This document shows positions 46,806-55,111 of a DNA stretch of 64,000 bases, piece after piece. How positions within the stretch are numbered: the stretch's first letter is position 1; each line of letters begins with the position of its first letter. Location of the stretch: positions 1 to 64,000 of the forward strand of contig JBGVEN010000012.1 of assembly GCA_045120135.1 (NCBI GenBank). The letters are read 5' to 3'. A program made the position numbers and the translations under genes. The DNA is from SIG440 sp045120135. GTDB taxonomy: Bacteria; Bacillota; Clostridia; Monoglobales; Monoglobaceae. The notes below the pieces were generated by a model that saw only the letters and a program-made list of their open reading frames with translations, made no database searches and was not told the origin of the DNA.

Positions 46806-48464
46806 ATGAAAGATAAAAACACACTCAAATGGCTGTATAAAAGCTCAAAGGACCAGCTACCATCGGTGCTTTTGCTCACCGTAATGCGAAGCGTCACAAC
46901 AATCTTAGGCGTGACCTTTGCGCTTACCTCGCAGGTGGTTATTGATGCGGCGGTTGCTCATAATATGCACGGACTTAAAATGGCATCAATTAAGCTTCTT
47001 TTGATTATTGCGGCGCAAATTCTGATACGCCTTTTCGGGCAGAGCCTTGAGATGGTTACAACCGCAAGGCTTCAAATGAGTCTGCGTGGTAAAATGTTCT
47101 ATTCAATTCTTAAAAAGGATTACAGCTGTGCAACCACATACCACAGCGGTGATTTGCTGACCAGACTTTCAAATGATACAAATATTATCGCAAGCGGAAC
47201 TATTTCGCTTATCCCAAGTGTTTTGGCAATGCTGACGGGTCTTGTATATGCGCTGTATTCACTGACGGTTTTGGATAGAAATTTTGCGTTTATATTCTTT
47301 GCGGGCGGAATAGTTCTGCTTGCGGTTATCAGCGCATTCAGAGGCGTGATGAAAAAGCTACACAAGCGTGTTCAGGAGACCGAGGGAAAGGTTCGTTCGT
47401 TTTTGCAGGAGTCTCTGGGCAGCTTGATTATGGTCAAGGTGTTTGGTATTGAGGAAGCTGTTTCAAAAACAGCGCAGGAGCTTCAGGACGAGAATTACAA
47501 AGCACAACTCAAGCGGAGAAATCTTACGATTTTCGCGTCCAGCAGTCTGGGATTTATTTTCAGCATCGGCTCACTTTATGCGCTTGTATACAGCTCGTTC
47601 AGGCTGTATTACGGAACGATAACCTTTGGTGCACTCACTGCAATTTTGCAGCTGGTTAATCAGATTCAATCGCCTTTTGCGGGACTTTCGGGGGTAGTTC
47701 CTCGGTACTTTTCAATTTTAGCATCTGCAGAGAGAATAATTGAAATTGAAAGTCTGCCCGACGAAAGGGAGGACAGCCGCAGATTAGATGCCCAAAAGGA
47801 CTACGAAAAGCTGGAGCTTATCGGCTTTGAGAATGTAAGCTTCGGGTATGGCAGAGACGAGATTTTAGACAGCGCAAGCCTTTCGATAGACAAGGGTGAT
47901 TTTGCAGTTATAGGCGGTATATCGGGTATAGGCAAGAGCACTCTGCTTAAGCTTTTGCTCGGTGTTATCTCACCGCAAGGCGGTGATATATATTTAAAGA
48001 TTAACGGAGAAAGATTACCTGTCGGCAAACATTCAAGACCTATATTCTCTTATGTTCCGCAGGGAAATCTGCTGCTTTCGGGAACAATCCGTGAGGCGGT
48101 GAGTATGGTGTGTCCCGATGCGACCGATGAGAAGATTATGCAGGCGGCGGAAATCAGCTGTGCAGCGGACTTTATCCGTCAGCTTCCGGATGGGCTTGAT
48201 ACCTATGTGGGCGAAAAGGGAATGGGCCTTTCCGAGGGTCAGGTTCAGCGGCTTGCGGTTACCCGTGCGATTTTATCGGATGCACCGATTATTCTCCTTG
48301 ACGAGGCGACCTCGGCGTTGGACGAAGCAACAGAGGCAAAGTTATTGCAGAATATTAAGGCGATGGCAAACAAGACCTGCATCATTATCTCACACAAGCG
48401 TGCGGCGTTTGATGTGTGCAACAAAAAGATATTTATAGAGGATAAAAAGATTAGAGTTGAGTAG
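46806..48464 (+). CDS. ABC transporter, fused membrane and ATPase domains
   Basis: A 552-residue exporter half: six membrane segments over about 1-310, then an ATPase with Walker A IGGISGIGKSTLL near 370, Q-loop YVPQGNLLL, a signature LSEGQ (second Gly changed to Glu, within family variation), Walker B IILLDEATSALDE and the H-loop IISHKR. It should act as a homodimer. No partner or substrate gene adjoins. Its TAG stop shares its last base with the structured element copy B. Confidence 0.9.
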   Translation: MKDKNTLKWLYKSSKDQLPSVLLLTVMRSVTTILGVTFALTSQVVIDAAVAHNMHGLKMASIKLLLIIAAQILIRLFGQSLEMVTTARLQMSLRGKMFYSILKKDYSCATTYHSGDLLTRLSNDTNIIASGTISLIPSVLAMLTGLVYALYSLTVLDRNFAFIFFAGGIVLLAVISAFRGVMKKLHKRVQETEGKVRSFLQESLGSLIMVKVFGIEEAVSKTAQELQDENYKAQLKRRNLTIFASSSLGFIFSIGSLYALVYSSFRLYYGTITFGALTAILQLVNQIQSPFAGLSGVVPRYFSILASAERIIEIESLPDEREDSRRLDAQKDYEKLELIGFENVSFGYGRDEILDSASLSIDKGDFAVIGGISGIGKSTLLKLLLGVISPQGGDIYLKINGERLPVGKHSRPIFSYVPQGNLLLSGTIREAVSMVCPDATDEKIMQAAEISCAADFIRQLPDGLDTYVGEKGMGLSEGQVQRLAVTRAILSDAPIILLDEATSALDEATEAKLLQNIKAMANKTCIIISHKRAAFDVCNKKIFIEDKKIRVE

Positions 48465-48619
48465 AGGGGATGTAAAAATAGTCCAGACCGCAAAATGGTT
48501 TTGCATTTTGCTATAAATAAACTTCGCCGCTCGCTGTACAGCCAGTACAGCTTCGGGTAACCCAAAGCGTATGCTTTGGCTCAGTTTATTCATTCTGAAT
48601 TAATTTTTCCTATCCCCTC
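48464..48619 (-). repeat. Structured repeat element, copy B (compact)
   Basis: Read on the minus strand, this 156-bp element starts GAGGGGATAGG and ends ACATCCCCTC. Helices: closing GAGGGGAT/ATCCCCTC with AAAAAT/ATTTTT and TTCAGA/TCTGGA; AATAAAC/GTTTATT enclosing CCAAAGC-GCTTTGG (48562-48579) and GCTGTAC-GTACAGC (48533-48551); and GCAAAATG-CATTTTGC (48490-48511). It lies between convergent genes, as copy A does. Confidence 0.8.
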
Positions 48620-48632
48620 CTGAAAAAAGTAT

Positions 48633-48665
48633 AAAGGGGCTGTGACAAATTGTCACAGCCCCTTT
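48633..48665. terminator. Bidirectional terminator before murC 3' end
   Basis: AAAGGGGCTGTGACA pairs perfectly with TGTCACAGCCCCTTT around AAT. Confidence 0.88.
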
Positions 48666-48676
48666 GGCGTTTGATG

Positions 48677-50050
48677 TTATTTTGTTAATTCGTAACCAAC
48701 TTTAAATATATCGCCGGCGCCCATGGTTATCACCATATCACCGGGTTTGGCGTTTTGAGCAACATATTTTGGGATTGCACTTAAATCGTTTATATATACC
48801 GAGTCGGGGATAAGCGATGCAAGGTCGCAGGAGTGAACCGTTCCGTCGTACTTTTCACGGGCGGGGTAGACATCCGCAACAATTGTGCGGTCGGCAATGG
48901 CAAGAGCTTCGGCAAATTCGCCGAGGAACGCTTTTGTTCGTGAATATGTGTGGGGTTGGAATATGCACCAAACATTGCCGTTTGCAATTGATTTTGCTGT
49001 TTCGAGAGTGCTTTTGATTTCGGTGGGGTGGTGGGCGTAATCGTCGATTACGGTAAAGCCGTGTGCCTCGCCAAGAGTTTCAAAACGGCGTTTTGTTCCG
49101 CCAAATGCCTCTAAGCCACGCTTTGCTGTTTCGGCATCAATGCCCAAAGTTCTTGCCGCCGCATATGCACCAAGTGCGTTGAGTACGTTGTGGTCACCGT
49201 GGACCGAAAGCTCAAGCTTAATTGCAAATTCTCCGTGCTCAAAAACGTCAACTTCGGTCTTGCCTGAGGCGTTAAAGTGTGCGTTTTCTGCAAAAAAATC
49301 GTTATTTCTACTAATTAAGCCATATTTTACAACTTTTTTTTCGATATTTTGCACAACGGTCATAGTGTTTTTATCGTCAGAACATACAATAATGCATCCA
49401 TCAGGTGAATTTAGTCTTGCAAAACGCTCAAAAGCTGATATAATATGAGATATACCGGAGAAATAATCCAAATGGTCCTCTTCAACGTTTGTGATTACCG
49501 AAATATAGGGGTTGAAGTGAAGAAAACTTTCAACATATTCGCAGGCTTCAAAGACGAGATAATCTTTTGCTCCGATTTTGTAATTTCCCCCGATTTGTGA
49601 AAGCTCACCGCCTACCAGAATGGTGGGGTCGAGATTTGCTTCAAGCAGAACGAGCGACAACATTGATGTTGTGGTCGTTTTTCCGTGCGTTCCGGCAATT
49701 GCAACCGGATACTTGTAAAGCTTCATCAGCTCGCCAAGCAGTTCGGCACGCTCCATCACCGGTATACCAAGAGACCTTGCCTTGACAAGCTCGGGGTTAT
49801 CCTTAGGGATTGCCGCAGTATAGCAAACCAGGTCAGGGTCGCAAACCGCATCGGCATTATGTCCGATGCAAACTTCGATACCTGCAGCTTTAAGCCCTTG
49901 GACAATCCGTGTTTCTGTACGATCCGAGCCGCTGACACGGTAACCGAAGAATTTCAGCATATGTGCCAAAGCACTCATACTTATTCCACCGATTCCTATC
50001 ATATGTATATATCCATTTGTGGGAATTCCGGCAAGTTTGTTTTCTTTCAA
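48677..50050 (-). CDS. murC: UDP-N-acetylmuramate--L-alanine ligase
   Basis: A 457-residue Mur ligase that adds L-Ala to UDP-MurNAc. It has the N-terminal HMIGIGGISMSALAHML, the P-loop AGTHGKTTTTSML near residue 113, TNVEEDHLDYF and DDYAHHPTEIKSTL near 345. The start is TTG, with AAGGAG 10 nt upstream. A promoter lies 65 bp upstream. It is a single gene here, outside the dcw cluster, as in many Firmicutes. Confidence 0.96.
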   Translation of the reverse strand: MKENKLAGIPTNGYIHMIGIGGISMSALAHMLKFFGYRVSGSDRTETRIVQGLKAAGIEVCIGHNADAVCDPDLVCYTAAIPKDNPELVKARSLGIPVMERAELLGELMKLYKYPVAIAGTHGKTTTTSMLSLVLLEANLDPTILVGGELSQIGGNYKIGAKDYLVFEACEYVESFLHFNPYISVITNVEEDHLDYFSGISHIISAFERFARLNSPDGCIIVCSDDKNTMTVVQNIEKKVVKYGLISRNNDFFAENAHFNASGKTEVDVFEHGEFAIKLELSVHGDHNVLNALGAYAAARTLGIDAETAKRGLEAFGGTKRRFETLGEAHGFTVIDDYAHHPTEIKSTLETAKSIANGNVWCIFQPHTYSRTKAFLGEFAEALAIADRTIVADVYPAREKYDGTVHSCDLASLIPDSVYINDLSAIPKYVAQNAKPGDMVITMGAGDIFKVGYELTK

Positions 50051-50113
50051 TGTGTTTCACTCCTTGGAATAATTTCATCTATGTCGGTGCATTTCTGCAA
50101 TCTATCTAAGTAT

Positions 50114-50142
50114 ATTGTACTACATATTGGGAAAATTATCAA
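50114..50142 (-). promoter_or_regulatory. Promoter of murC
   Basis: Minus-strand TTGATA (50137-50142), 17-bp spacer, TACAAT (50114-50119). Confidence 0.65.
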
Positions 50143-50249
50143 TATTGGTATTATATTATTTTTAAAAACTTTTTATGCAAAATTATTAATTATATATACA
50201 TATAATAATTAAGCCGGCGAAATTTCCGGCAGAAGGCGGTGCAACACTT

Positions 50250-50522
50250 ATGCAAATCACTGATATCAAAGTGAGAAAAATCAACGCAGAGGGCAGAATG
50301 AAGGCTGTTGTTTCAGTTACCTTCGACGATTGCTTTGTTGTTCATGACATCAAGGTTATCGAAGGTCAGGAAAAACTCTTTATAGCTATGCCCAGCAGAA
50401 AAACTCCTGATGGCGAATTCAAGGATATAGCTCATCCCATCAATGTTGAGATGAGAGAGCAGCTTCAGGAAATGATTCTGGCGAAATACGAAGAGTCCCT
50501 TAACGAACTGGTTGAGGAATAA
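50250..50522 (+). CDS. spoVG: SpoVG regulator
   Basis: A 90-residue SpoVG with the family pattern ITDIKVRKINAEGRMKAVVS, then FIAMPSRKTPDGEFKDIAHP and INVEMREQLQEMIL. SpoVG is a small nucleic-acid-binding protein acting in sporulation, septation and virulence regulation. The leader holds a hairpin, GCCGG/CCGGC (50214-50230), just before the ribosome site (GAAGGCGGTG). It is monocistronic with a perfect terminator. The AT-rich 200 bp upstream are otherwise empty. Confidence 0.95.
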   Translation: MQITDIKVRKINAEGRMKAVVSVTFDDCFVVHDIKVIEGQEKLFIAMPSRKTPDGEFKDIAHPINVEMREQLQEMILAKYEESLNELVEE

Positions 50523-50541
50523 TATAATTTGTATTTTATCT

Positions 50542-50577
50542 AAAAAACACATAACCACTTGGTTATGTGTTTTTTTA
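50542..50577. terminator. Bidirectional terminator between spoVG and the XRE gene
   Basis: AAAAAACACATAACCA pairs with TGGTTATGTGTTTTTT around CT. Confidence 0.88.
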
Positions 50578-50793
50578 GTTTCTTTGTGGATTGTCGGTAA
50601 GACCAAGGATATAGTCGGTTGACACCTTGTAAAAGCTTGAGAGAGTTGCAAGATGGTGTATAGGAATTTGGTTTAAGCCGTTTTCATAACGTGAGTAAAC
50701 CTGTTGTGTGGTATTGAGAATGTCGGCAACTTCTTTTTGCTTAAGGTCGTTATCTTCCCGCAATTCCCTTAGCCTTTCAGAACATAACTTCAT
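50575..50793 (-). CDS. Small XRE-family regulator
   Basis: A 72-residue HTH_3 protein beginning MKLCSERLRELREDNDLKQK, with recognition segment NTTQQVYSRYENG and the end STDYILGLTD. The ATG at 50793 follows GGGTG; an in-frame ATG at 50820 lies in the operator. It is divergent from the small gene at 50900, and two matching palindromes occupy the shared control region, so it probably represses both itself and that gene. Confidence 0.86.
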   Translation of the reverse strand: MKLCSERLRELREDNDLKQKEVADILNTTQQVYSRYENGLNQIPIHHLATLSSFYKVSTDYILGLTDNPQRN

Positions 50794-50819
50794 TTTTATC
50801 ACCCAACAGAAGTTTACCA

Positions 50820-50866
50820 TACACCTAAAATGGTGTGTTGACTATACGCCACATCTGGTGTATAAT
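50820..50866 (+). promoter_or_regulatory. Two operators and a promoter between the XRE and small-protein genes
   Basis: TACACC-TAAAAT-GGTGTG (50820-50837) and TACGCC-ACATCT-GGTGTA (50845-50862) share the pattern TACRCC-N6-GGTGTR, centres 25 bp apart. The second lies within the spacer of TTGACT-N17-TATAAT on the plus strand (about 50838-50866). Confidence 0.75.
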
Positions 50867-50899
50867 GATGTTATTGGCAAAAATGAAAAGAGGTATACT

Positions 50900-51133
50900 A
50901 TGAACATTAAAACAGAACTGATAAAAAGCTGTATTGCGGAGATGGTATGTGGCAGGATAACGGATTTTGAGATTGATGAGAGCAAGGTTGCGGATTCAAA
51001 GGCTACTGAGGTGCTTGCGGAAATACAGGAGATTTTGAAAAGCGGCGAAGAGGATGATTTTTTGATTGTTGATGCAATTGTTGACATTTTTATAAAACAC
51101 AATCTTGACTTTGGCGGGTGTCACGATTTTTAA
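50900..51133 (+). CDS. Small protein of unknown function under XRE control
   Basis: A 77-residue acidic protein starting MNIKTELIKSCIAEMVCGRI, with DFEIDESKVADSKATEV in the middle and ending FGGCHDF. I do not recognise a named family. The conserved-looking C-terminal GGCHDF with Cys/His could bind metal. AAAAGAGG precedes the ATG. It is divergent from the XRE gene, whose operators overlap its promoter, which points to regulated expression (stress, toxin-like or anti-repressor roles are all open). Confidence 0.7.
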   Translation: MNIKTELIKSCIAEMVCGRITDFEIDESKVADSKATEVLAEIQEILKSGEEDDFLIVDAIVDIFIKHNLDFGGCHDF

Positions 51134-51144
51134 AAGTTACAGAA

Positions 51145-51177
51145 AAAGCGGTGGATGCTATGTGCATCCACCGCTTT
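51145..51177. terminator. Bidirectional terminator after the small gene
   Basis: AAAGCGGTGGATGC pairs perfectly with GCATCCACCGCTTT. Confidence 0.88.
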
Positions 51178-51196
51178 GGTGTTTTTAAATGAAAGT

Positions 51197-52060
51197 TTAC
51201 GCTTTGCCGATTGAACCGAAGAGCTCCATCTTACCCTTAACTGTTTCCTTAATAGCTTCAACACCGGGTGCAAGAATCTTTCTGGGGTCAAAGCCTTTAC
51301 CTTCAAGGTCTTTGCCGTCTTCGATATACTTTCTTGTAGCAGCAGCAAATGCAAGCTGACATTCTGTGTTAACATTGATTTTGCTAACACCAAGAGAGAT
51401 TGCCTTTTTAATCATATCCTCGGGGATACCTGTGCCGCCGTGGAGAACGAGGGGCATCGGGTCTGTTGCTTCGCTGATAGCAGCGAGTGCGTCAAAGTCA
51501 AGACCCTTCCAGTTTGCGGGGTACTTACCGTGGATGTTGCCGATGCCTGCAGCGAGGATATCAACGCCGAGGTCTGCAATCATCTTACATTCAGCGGGGT
51601 CTGCAACTTCGCCGCCGCCGATAACACCGTCTTCTTCACCGCCGATTGCGCCAACCTCAGCTTCCAGAGATACGCCTTTGGAATGTGCAAGGTTAACCAG
51701 CTCGGTTGTTTTTGCAATGTTTTCGTCGATGGGGTAGTGTGAACCGTCGAACATAATTGATGAGAAGCCTGCTTCCATAGCAGCCATTGCACCGTCGTAT
51801 GTGCCGTGGTCAAGATGGATTGCAACGGGAACGGTAATGTTCAGGTATTCAAGCATACCGTTAACCATACCAACGATAGCCTTGTAACCTCCCATATATT
51901 TGCCGGCACCTTCAGAAACACCGAGGATTACGGGTGATTTACATTCCTCAGCGGTGAGGAGAATTGCCTTTGTCCATTCAAGGTTGTTGATGTTGAACTG
52001 ACCAACTGCATATTTTCCGGCTTTTGCTTTTTGAAGCATTTCAGTAACTGATACTAACAT
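51197..52060 (-). CDS. fba: Class II fructose-bisphosphate aldolase
   Basis: A 287-residue zinc aldolase. It has the zinc His in VAIHLDHGTYDGAMAAMEAG (near 82), MFDGSHYPIDENI, GAIGGEEDGV, GIGNIHGKYP (second zinc His) and LHGGTGIPEDMI (third). It cleaves fructose 1,6-bisphosphate and pairs with the PPi-PFK of this window in glycolysis. GGAGGAAAC precedes the ATG. It is monocistronic. Confidence 0.96.
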   Translation of the reverse strand: MLVSVTEMLQKAKAGKYAVGQFNINNLEWTKAILLTAEECKSPVILGVSEGAGKYMGGYKAIVGMVNGMLEYLNITVPVAIHLDHGTYDGAMAAMEAGFSSIMFDGSHYPIDENIAKTTELVNLAHSKGVSLEAEVGAIGGEEDGVIGGGEVADPAECKMIADLGVDILAAGIGNIHGKYPANWKGLDFDALAAISEATDPMPLVLHGGTGIPEDMIKKAISLGVSKINVNTECQLAFAAATRKYIEDGKDLEGKGFDPRKILAPGVEAIKETVKGKMELFGSIGKA

Positions 52061-52140
52061 TTTATGTTTCCTCCTTTGAGATTTTTAAATGTTCAAAATT
52101 AATTCAGGTACTCAAAACGGCACCTGTTCATACATTAATA

Positions 52141-52169
52141 TAATAACACCTGAGGAAAGTTATGTCAAT
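52141..52169 (-). promoter_or_regulatory. Promoter of fba
   Basis: Minus-strand TTGACA (52164-52169), 17-bp spacer, TATTAT (52141-52146). Confidence 0.75.
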
Positions 52170-52218
52170 AAAAACCTTTGATAGTTTTTGGAGTTTTTAT
52201 AGAAAAATTAGGTGTTTG

Positions 52219-52247
52219 TTGATTTTTTTATTTTAATGTGATAAAAT
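52219..52247 (+). promoter_or_regulatory. Promoter of the LtaS-like gene
   Basis: TTGATT (52219-52224), 17-bp spacer, TAAAAT (52242-52247). Confidence 0.65.
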
Positions 52248-52276
52248 ACATATTAACTATATAAGAAGGTGATGTT

Positions 52277-54130
52277 TTGAAACAAAAATTCAGAGCTTTT
52301 TTAAAATTTGTAAATGAATATTACTTCCTCGTTTTTGCGGCGGCGGCACTTCTCCTTCCAGACCTTTTGCTTAGGGCGCTGGTATGGCCTAACCGCCCTT
52401 TTGTGGAGCTTTATGTGGGGCCGGTTTCGTGGCTTTTTTCGGCTAGCTGGGTGTTTCTTATTCTTTTTGTTTGTACCATTGTTCTGCCGAAAAAATGGGG
52501 ACGGCTTTTGTATATTGTAACCAATGCGTTCTTTATTATTCTGGCGTTTTGTCAGTATGTGTACTGCAGAATATTTGACCAGTTCTTCTGGCTTAAGAGT
52601 ATTGCTCTTGCAGGCGAGGGGGCGGACTACCTTGATTATGCGCTGGACTACATAGACCTGCCGCTGATTGCCTGCACGCTTGCAGCGGTTGGGGCTTTGG
52701 TCTTAGCCGCAACCAGATGGAGGAAGCCGCCACTTAAATCTAAGGCGTGGTGTCTGATTGCTCTTGTTCCTGTTATCGCACTAGGCGGACTTAATGTGGT
52801 TATGCAGCCCGAGGTTTTCGGAGATTCCGAGGACGACTGGGATTCGTGGCGTAAGCCCCGTGTTGTTTACAAGCAGTTTACCGATGTGAATAAAAGCTTT
52901 GATGTTTCGGGACTTTATCAGTTTACCTTGCGTGATTTGGCAAGGACGGTATTCCCTGTAAGCAAGTATTCCAAAGCGGATTTCAGAAAAGTTGAGGACT
53001 ACTTTGCACAAAATGCTGCATCTGAAAATGAGTATACTGGTGCACTAAAGCGTAAAAATGTTATTGCGGTGATGCTTGAGGGAATTGACACGTGGATGAT
53101 TGATAAGAAGTACACGCCGACAATGTGTTATATGATGGAAAACGGACTCAACTTCACCAATTACCACGCACCTACATTCGGCACGGGTCACACATTCAAT
53201 TCGGAATTTGCGTTCAACACCGGGTATTTTAATCCCATTACGGCGGTAAGTGCCACCAACTTCAGTGCAAACCGTTACCGGTATTCACTTGCAAATGTTC
53301 TGCGTGACGCTGGATATTCCGCAAATTCGTTTCATTATAATGACCCCGAATTCTATAACCGTGGAATTATGCATAACAGTCTTGGCTTTGAAAAGTATAA
53401 CGCATTTCCCGATTTTGGGATGCCCGAGACGGTGTCGCAGGCGGACAGTAACATTTTGTCCAATGACGGAATTTATCAGAAGATGATTGAATCACAGCCG
53501 TTCTACGATTTCATAATCACCTATTCGGGGCACGTGCCGTATACCTTTGACGATGCAAAGCTGAGTGTGGCAAAACAAAATCATCCCGATTTGATTGACC
53601 CGAGTATGAATAAGGAAAAAAACAACTGTCTTATCCTTGCGGCAGACACCGACGATTTCTTCCGCCAGCTGCTTACAAAGCTTGAAGCGGACGGAATTCT
53701 TGAAAATACTGTAATTGTGGCATATACCGACCATTATGCTTACGGATTTTCAGATCAGAAGCTTTTGGAGGAATACAAAGCCGGTGAAAATATTTACCGT
53801 GTTCCGGCATTTATATACTCCCCCGGACTTAAGGCGCAGAAAGTTGATAAGCCTATGATGACGGTTGATTTTCTGCCGACACTAATAAATCTTTTGGGTG
53901 TGGATTGTGCTGACTATTTTATAGGAAACGATATTTTAAACCCTGAAAATGATGGCTTTGTATATTTTGGGAACAAGGCATGGATGGACGGTGAAATGTA
54001 CTATGTTCCGTCTGACGAAGAACCGCCGGCGGAGCAAAAAGAGCATATCCGCACCGGCAATGCCCGTGTGGCAGAGGCTTGCGAAATAAACGATATTGTG
54101 ATAAAGGGCGACTATTTTGCACGAAAATAG
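52277..54130 (+). CDS. LtaS-family phosphoglycerol transferase / sulfatase-like membrane enzyme
   Basis: A 617-residue protein with about four to five N-terminal membrane segments (residues 15-175) and an extracellular alkaline-phosphatase-fold domain from about 255. Metal and catalytic features are NVIAVMLEGIDTWMI (metal Glu), TFGTGHTFNSEFAFN with the likely nucleophile Thr, and VAYTDHYAYG (Asp-His). This is the LtaS layout, which moves glycerol phosphate from phosphatidylglycerol onto lipoteichoic acid or other glycans. The canonical GKTSDSE is changed to GHTFNSE, so the acceptor may differ. The start is TTG with GAAGGTGATG before it. Confidence 0.88.
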   Translation: MKQKFRAFLKFVNEYYFLVFAAAALLLPDLLLRALVWPNRPFVELYVGPVSWLFSASWVFLILFVCTIVLPKKWGRLLYIVTNAFFIILAFCQYVYCRIFDQFFWLKSIALAGEGADYLDYALDYIDLPLIACTLAAVGALVLAATRWRKPPLKSKAWCLIALVPVIALGGLNVVMQPEVFGDSEDDWDSWRKPRVVYKQFTDVNKSFDVSGLYQFTLRDLARTVFPVSKYSKADFRKVEDYFAQNAASENEYTGALKRKNVIAVMLEGIDTWMIDKKYTPTMCYMMENGLNFTNYHAPTFGTGHTFNSEFAFNTGYFNPITAVSATNFSANRYRYSLANVLRDAGYSANSFHYNDPEFYNRGIMHNSLGFEKYNAFPDFGMPETVSQADSNILSNDGIYQKMIESQPFYDFIITYSGHVPYTFDDAKLSVAKQNHPDLIDPSMNKEKNNCLILAADTDDFFRQLLTKLEADGILENTVIVAYTDHYAYGFSDQKLLEEYKAGENIYRVPAFIYSPGLKAQKVDKPMMTVDFLPTLINLLGVDCADYFIGNDILNPENDGFVYFGNKAWMDGEMYYVPSDEEPPAEQKEHIRTGNARVAEACEINDIVIKGDYFARK

Positions 54131-54163
54131 ATAATAGTCACAGTTTTGTTACAAAAATTTAAC

Positions 54164-54192
54164 TTGTAAAGAGAATATATTTGTGGTAAAAT
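54164..54192 (+). promoter_or_regulatory. Promoter of ireB
   Basis: TTGTAA (54164-54169), 17-bp spacer, TAAAAT (54187-54192). The leader has a small hairpin, GTTCCCG/CGGGAGAAC, just before GGAGG. Confidence 0.6.
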
Positions 54193-54246
54193 GTATTTAA
54201 GATAAAGATTCCAGTTCCCGAACCACGGGAGAACGGAGGTTAATTT

Positions 54247-54501
54247 ATGGATTACAATCTTTCAAAGACCGTAAAATTCAGCGTGGAAAAGGAAAAACCG
54301 CTTTCGCCAAGAGAACTTATTCTGTCCGTTCACGCTGCGCTTAAAGAAAAGGGCTATAACCCAATAAGCCAGATTGTGGGTTACATTATGTCGGGCGACC
54401 CGTCATATATTACCGCTCACAACGGTGCAAGAACGCTTATTCAGAAGTTGGAAACCGATGAAATACTGGAAGAACTTGTTAAGTTCTATGTTGCGGAATA
54501 A
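54247..54501 (+). CDS. ireB: IreB family regulatory phosphoprotein (UPF0297)
   Basis: An 84-residue protein matching UPF0297/YrzL: SLSKTVKF-like start (YNLSKTVKFSVEK), ALKEKGYNPISQIVGYIMSG, DPSYITAHNGAR and the IRKLERDEILEELVKFY-type end. In Enterococcus, IreB is the substrate of the wall-sensing Ser/Thr kinase IreK. It usually precedes ruvX and a DUF1292 gene; neither is here. GGAGG precedes the ATG. Confidence 0.93.
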   Translation: MDYNLSKTVKFSVEKEKPLSPRELILSVHAALKEKGYNPISQIVGYIMSGDPSYITAHNGARTLIQKLETDEILEELVKFYVAE

Positions 54502-54515
54502 TATTCACAAATCCT

Positions 54516-54551
54516 AAGGCATCTGCATTTTGCAGGTGCCTTAATTTTTTT
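54516..54551 (+). terminator. Terminator of ireB
   Basis: AAGGCATCTGC pairs with GCAGGTGCCTT, followed by ATTTTTTT. Confidence 0.85.
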
Positions 54552-54596
54552 GTCGAATAATGTATATCGAAAATATAGAAAATTTTGTAAAAAATA

Positions 54597-54625
54597 TTGA
54601 CAAAATATGTAAAATGAAGTATTAT
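54597..54625 (+). promoter_or_regulatory. Promoter of the double AbrB gene
   Basis: TTGACA (54597-54602), 17-bp spacer, TATTAT (54620-54625). Confidence 0.75.
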
Positions 54626-54698
54626 TAAGTTACAAAAGTTGTTATAACAGCCCAAAACAAAAAATGTTGGTATAAATAAAAGAAAGGAAGGGATTTTT

Positions 54699-55106
54699 GT
54701 GAAATCTACCGGTATTTTAAGACCTGTTGACAATCTGGACAGAATTGTAATTCCAAAGGAATTGTGCAACACGCTTGGTATTGAGCCAAAGACGCCTATG
54801 GAAATATTTGTTAAGGAGTCAAAGATTGTGCTGAAGAAGCATATTTTTGATCAGGGAACCATAAAGGGCAGTACAGGGATTGTACGCAAAGTAGACGGTC
54901 TTGACAGAATTGTTATTCCAAAGGAAATCTGCAAGGCGCTGGAGATTAAGCCTAAGACTAAACTGGAAATTTTTGTTGAGGATGAAATGATAATTCTCAG
55001 CAAATGTGAGACCGGCTGTATCTTCTGCGGTGCGGAGAATGGCTTGGTTGAATACAAGGCAAAGGCAATTTGTGAGGCTTGTCTGAATGAGATTAAAGGC
55101 TTATAG
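54699..55106 (+). CDS. Tandem AbrB-domain regulator with C-terminal zinc motif
   Basis: A 135-residue protein made of two AbrB/SpoVT-type swapped-hairpin domains: KSTGILRPVDNLDRIVIPKE (2-21) and KGSTGIVRKVDGLDRIVIPK (about 56-75), each followed by KT-x-EIFV. A C-terminal C-x2-C...C-x2-C motif (CIFCGAE and CEACL) probably binds zinc. AbrB proteins bind DNA as dimers or tetramers during the transition to stationary phase. A fusion of two could make one DNA-binding unit per chain. The start is GTG with GAAAGGAAGGG before it. Confidence 0.88.
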   Translation: MKSTGILRPVDNLDRIVIPKELCNTLGIEPKTPMEIFVKESKIVLKKHIFDQGTIKGSTGIVRKVDGLDRIVIPKEICKALEIKPKTKLEIFVEDEMIILSKCETGCIFCGAENGLVEYKAKAICEACLNEIKGL

Positions 55107-55111
55107 TAGCG

